From Anaerobaca lacustris (GTDB lineage Bacteria > Planctomycetota > Phycisphaerae > Sedimentisphaerales > Anaerobacaceae), in contig NZ_JASCXX010000020.1 of the NCBI RefSeq assembly GCF_030012215.1, forward strand, positions 49,496-113,495: a stretch of DNA of 64,000 nt, written 5' to 3'. Shown in pieces: positions 60,633 through 64,000 of this stretch; position 1 is the stretch's first letter; each line of letters starts with the position of its first letter. The notes under the pieces are model-generated. The model had not been told where the DNA came from. It was given only the letters and a program-made list of their open reading frames with translations, and did not search any database. The translations under genes were made by a program, and so were the position numbers.

Positions 60633-63440
60633 ATGGTAGTGGAACCAAATTTCGTATCAGTCACCACCCCGATTGGGGACCTGACATCTGTCTGGATCGG
60701 GGAACAAAGACACACGAGAGGTTCCCAGTATCCGACCGCCTTCCTGACGGGTGTAAAACGCTTCCGGGCTCAAGGACTCGAAAGATCCGACACAGATTCG
60801 GTTGAAGCCTTTTCGCACGGGGGTACCGGGATCTACAGTGACAATCAGATTCGGCAACTGGTCAACAGTGCTTATGCGGAGTTGCGGATTCATCCCATGG
60901 AGGAGCATCTGCAATCGCGTATGCAGAAATCCCTGTACTGGGTTTTGCCGATCCTCAAGAGGGCTTTGCGGAAGGTTGTTGAAAAAGGCGACTTGGAGGC
61001 TATCCCTGACGATCCGACGCACATGATCCTGAAGAACCTCAAGAGATACCGCCTCATCCATGCTCCCAAAACGACTTTTGGTGCCTATATTGTCGAGGGC
61101 ACATTGTATGTGGAAAGGCCGTATCTGGGGCTTCATATGCGTGAGGAGATCTTGTTTCACGAACTGCTTGAAGCTTGTGGAGTATCTCATTATCAGGCTG
61201 TGAAGCTGACGCAGGATTACCTCTGGGATGCGCTGCTCCCTGAAAAGGAGTATGTTGCCGCGGCTACGGACAGCCTTCCCGACGAGTGGGATGATGCTGA
61301 TGCTGTTATTGATGAGATCTACACGCCGAGGGAGGCTGCAATTGAATCTGCGAAAGCGGACATCGAAGCGGCCCAGGAGGATATCCGGGCCGGGCGAGCT
61401 TATGATCTGCCTGAACAGAGCAATAAGGCGCAGGAATTCTTCCATAAGAAATTTGAGCGGTTCAACAGAGCCGTCCAAAACGCCGCCTATCAACGGGGAA
61501 ATTATGTGGATTTGCGCGCCTTGCCCCACGATGTGGAAATCCATGTAATTGGCGATGTGCATGCCTGTTGGGATAATGTGGAATTCATCCTCAGGCATCG
61601 GGCCCAGTTCATTTCCGGTACAACCATTGCGATCGGTGGATTTCCATTGTCTGTCCTGGAGAAAGTACAAAAAGGTGAAGCTGTGCTTCTCTTCAATGGG
61701 GATGTTGTGCACTACGACATTCACAGTGAATATACGCTTGTACAGCAAGACTATATCCGGACCAAGGCAGGCCAGAACAAAGCATTTCTGAGGAAGAAAA
61801 AGGCTCAGATCATGCGCAAACTGGCTGACATGAGAGCAACCATGACCATTCTTGACCTGGTAATGGACCTCAAGATAGAGAATCCGGATCACGTGTATTG
61901 GATCTTAGGCAATCATGATGACTGCATCTATCGCGGTGCGGGAAAATGGAGCATTTATCAGCATTCGCTCTATTGGCTTGCATTGAAAGAGCGATTTGGC
62001 CCATGCTGGGCACATCACTATATCCACTTCGTTGATGATTGCCCATTGGGGCTGCTTTGTGACGGAATGTATGCTTTCCACGGTGGATTTCCTAAGGAGC
62101 GATTGGCTGATTACGAACAGTGCGACAAAAACGATCCGGTCGTCAACGAGTTTCTTGGCAAAGGCTTTCGCAATCGCTATTTTGACGCTGAAATGTCTTT
62201 GTTTCTGGAGGCAGAGGGGATCTTCTTTACTTTGATTCTGTTGAGTCATATGCCCGGCTTGTTGGAAAAGAATGAATACTGGGCATGGTTGCATAGCAAT
62301 TCCGTCTGCATGATTTACGGCGCTAAGATCTACACGGGATATGCCATTTTCAAGAATAGAGGCAGTCTTGCCTTTGAAAATGTGACTGACCCGAAAGGCG
62401 TGGAGCTTACGCCTCCCAAGGATTTTGCCATCCCTGCGGTCACAATCGAAGGCCGTTGGGATAGGTTAAGAGTGTATGCCAGAAATTTGCGTCTCGGCCA
62501 TTACAGGAATTACCTATTGTACGACGAGACACCTGTTGTGACGAGGCTCCAGAAGGAGGAACTCATTAGGGTGTCCATGCGGGAGACAAGTGAACCTGCG
62601 GAAGAGACGCATGAGACCTATGAGTTGCCGCATCAAAGTTGGCTTGCGACGCGTAAGGAAAACATACAATTCTTGCGGGATACGGCTTCGACTGTTTGCT
62701 ATGATGCCGTGATGGCCTTCGTCAGCGGGATTTGCTCTCTGGGCAAGACATTCTGGGGCATAGCTGGACTACTGGGACGATTGATTAGCCCCCTCATCGA
62801 ACTATGGAGTGTATTGAAACGGGTACTCAGTCCTGTCGTGAGAGTTGTGGGGATAATAGCGAGTCCTTGCATTGGGGTGACACGCTATGTGATCCGCCTT
62901 GTCGGAAAAGCCATAAAGGGCATGGGCCGTATCCTTACTTCCATATATGACCAATACCGTAAATGGGGCTTGTCCGACCGCATGATTGTCTGTTTGACCG
63001 GCATGGAGGAAGGGTTCTTCAGCGGCATCTGGACATACCTTATCAACCCCAGCTGCAAATCCATGCTGCGCCTGAATCCATGGACTGGAATGATTCTGGA
63101 CCTGCTGGGGAATGTGATTCCGTTTCTGCTGTTGCACCACCAGCGCGTAATTTACAGAGGAGGTCATATCTGGCACGTTCCTCCGGATGATATCAAGTGG
63201 GAGAAACTCCGCGATTATGCTTGGCTGATCGGTATGCGCGTGTCCTTGAATTTGATCTTTGTGCTGATGCTTCATTTTCTGCCACGGAGCATAAGTGGTT
63301 TCTTAGGATTACCGGTCCTCTGGATCCTCCACAGCGCGATCAATTTCTTGGGCCAGCCCATGGGGATGGTTTCGGGCAAAACAGAATTCGCAACCCCGCA
63401 AAGTGATACGCGTCGCGTGGAGAGAACATTGAAAACATGA
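60633..63440 (+). CDS. Calcineurin-like phosphoesterase with C-terminal membrane segments
   Basis: About 935 residues from ATG 60633; a GTG at 60555 in the same frame lies inside the IS3 relic and is less likely. The central part has the metallophosphatase motifs GDVHACWDN (61551), FNGDVVHYD (~61690), GNHDD (61909) and FHGGF (~62078), resembling Ser/Thr-phosphatase-type enzymes with two metals. The N-terminal ~200 residues include a helical region and LFHELLEACGVSH (61158), which looks zinc-site-like but lacks full HExxH. From about 62690 on there are several hydrophobic segments, so the C-terminus is probably membrane-bound. It may be a membrane-linked phosphatase; the substrate is unknown. 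It shares a stop/start overlap with the next small ORF. Confidence 0.8.
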   Translation: MVVEPNFVSVTTPIGDLTSVWIGEQRHTRGSQYPTAFLTGVKRFRAQGLERSDTDSVEAFSHGGTGIYSDNQIRQLVNSAYAELRIHPMEEHLQSRMQKSLYWVLPILKRALRKVVEKGDLEAIPDDPTHMILKNLKRYRLIHAPKTTFGAYIVEGTLYVERPYLGLHMREEILFHELLEACGVSHYQAVKLTQDYLWDALLPEKEYVAAATDSLPDEWDDADAVIDEIYTPREAAIESAKADIEAAQEDIRAGRAYDLPEQSNKAQEFFHKKFERFNRAVQNAAYQRGNYVDLRALPHDVEIHVIGDVHACWDNVEFILRHRAQFISGTTIAIGGFPLSVLEKVQKGEAVLLFNGDVVHYDIHSEYTLVQQDYIRTKAGQNKAFLRKKKAQIMRKLADMRATMTILDLVMDLKIENPDHVYWILGNHDDCIYRGAGKWSIYQHSLYWLALKERFGPCWAHHYIHFVDDCPLGLLCDGMYAFHGGFPKERLADYEQCDKNDPVVNEFLGKGFRNRYFDAEMSLFLEAEGIFFTLILLSHMPGLLEKNEYWAWLHSNSVCMIYGAKIYTGYAIFKNRGSLAFENVTDPKGVELTPPKDFAIPAVTIEGRWDRLRVYARNLRLGHYRNYLLYDETPVVTRLQKEELIRVSMRETSEPAEETHETYELPHQSWLATRKENIQFLRDTASTVCYDAVMAFVSGICSLGKTFWGIAGLLGRLISPLIELWSVLKRVLSPVVRVVGIIASPCIGVTRYVIRLVGKAIKGMGRILTSIYDQYRKWGLSDRMIVCLTGMEEGFFSGIWTYLINPSCKSMLRLNPWTGMILDLLGNVIPFLLLHHQRVIYRGGHIWHVPPDDIKWEKLRDYAWLIGMRVSLNLIFVLMLHFLPRSISGFLGLPVLWILHSAINFLGQPMGMVSGKTEFATPQSDTRRVERTLKT

Positions 63441-63613
63441 AGACATGGATTGTGTTGTACATGATCATCCAGATGGGCACGGGCTCTTCCGCCCGCAAAC
63501 AATACGAGCGACGGCTGTGTAGCATGGTAAATCTGGATTTGGGATTCTTTCCCTGCAATCAAGCCACTTTGAATCTAATCGTCCCAATCCGCCCGGAGCC
63601 TGGCGATGCCTAA
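63437..63613 (+). CDS. 58-aa hypothetical protein coupled to the phosphoesterase
   Basis: ATG overlaps the phosphoesterase stop (ATGA), suggesting translational coupling. The product has a short hydrophobic start (MKTWIVLYMIIQMG) followed by a basic and then neutral stretch; perhaps a small exported or membrane peptide. No family recognised. 63614-64000 has open frames but nothing I can support. Confidence 0.35.
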   Translation: MKTWIVLYMIIQMGTGSSARKQYERRLCSMVNLDLGFFPCNQATLNLIVPIRPEPGDA

Positions 63614-64000
63614 TGCAGAAACGGCATGTCACATCGATGCTCCTGACATTGCCGAAATTACCCTTATATCTCGAGGATGGACCAGATGCGAATCACGCGC
63701 TCGTCCCGGGCAGCCCCCATCAGTTGTATGAAGGGTCGCACTCGGCACACAACCTGGGAGATACTCTGTGCCCAGAGGAGAAGAGATGGCGTGGCTGCGG
63801 ACAGATCAGGCCCCTGGGGGCGGAATAACGGCCCAGATGTTGCTGCAGCACGAGAAAGAAACGCAAAAAGAGACAGGCGCAACGCGGGGAGAGCTCGTAT
63901 AATGGCGGCGTACGGCTCGGTGGCATAGCAGGGCCATCGCGCACTTTAGGTAAATTGGGCTGGCGCGGTAAGGTGTTTTGGGGGAGAATCGTTTCGTGTG

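Noticed and set aside
63663..63944. Frames and a TATAAT-like box near the right edge
   Set aside because: Isolated -10-like sequence without a matching -35 and no downstream gene inside the window.

Overview
The window looks like a chromosomal segment of a Planctomycetota bacterium, most likely of the Phycisphaerae/Sedimentisphaerales type. The evidence is the LEPR-XLL motif at the start of a giant protein, a prepilin-like protein with a planctomycete-style N-terminus, a FecR-type protein with an NPCBM-like tail, two large LamG/discoidin/FN3-like surface proteins, a Tat-exported sulfatase and a GH116 enzyme. The lineage is inferred from gene content; no rRNA is present.

Left part (1-7 kb): a tRNA-Ala-like gene and a nitroreductase, then the 5' half of a tRNA-Val that stops at the end of the anticodon loop. 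To its right lies a minus-strand mobile-element operon: a RuvB-like ATPase missing its Walker A half, a MerR-like HTH protein, two small proteins, an archaeo-eukaryotic-type primase (AEP) with a PriL-like cysteine tail, a second AEP paralogue that has lost the catalytic residues, and an excisionase-like HTH protein. At about 6.35-6.39 kb the truncated RuvB gene abuts, head to head, a truncated FecR-type gene.

Glycan region (6.4-21 kb, plus strand): FecR remnant, prepilin-like protein, LamG/discoidin protein, GH116 glycosidase, a second LamG/discoidin protein and a sulfatase. Together they suggest binding and breakdown of (sulfated) glycans outside the cytoplasm.

Mobile and decayed region (21-25 kb), with a matching one at 59-60.6 kb: truncated XRE, uroporphyrinogen-decarboxylase-like, IstB, IS1182-like and IS3 fragments, IS21-like ends, and copies of a short repeated element. 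That element occurs four times in the window (about 15.1, 19.05, 23.36 and 59.56 kb). Its full copies carry a 41-codon ribbon-helix-helix-like ORF, a pyrimidine-rich tract and a 39-nt stem-loop whose stem sequence differs between copies yet stays perfectly paired.

Giant protein and export region (25.7-59 kb): one 24.3-kb gene encodes an 8,096-residue LEPR-XLL protein with EF-hand-like loops, about 14 degenerate internal repeats, RTX-type repeats and a C-terminal metzincin-like zinc protease motif. Immediately downstream are a GAF-HlyD membrane fusion protein, a PqqD-like/M50 peptidase/HlyD fusion, a shortened SecA-like ATPase and, convergently, a periplasmic adaptor and a TolC-like outer-membrane protein. 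No ABC exporter ATPase is present. I infer a dedicated, SecA-powered export route for the giant protein. The right end holds a calcineurin-like phosphoesterase fused to C-terminal membrane segments.
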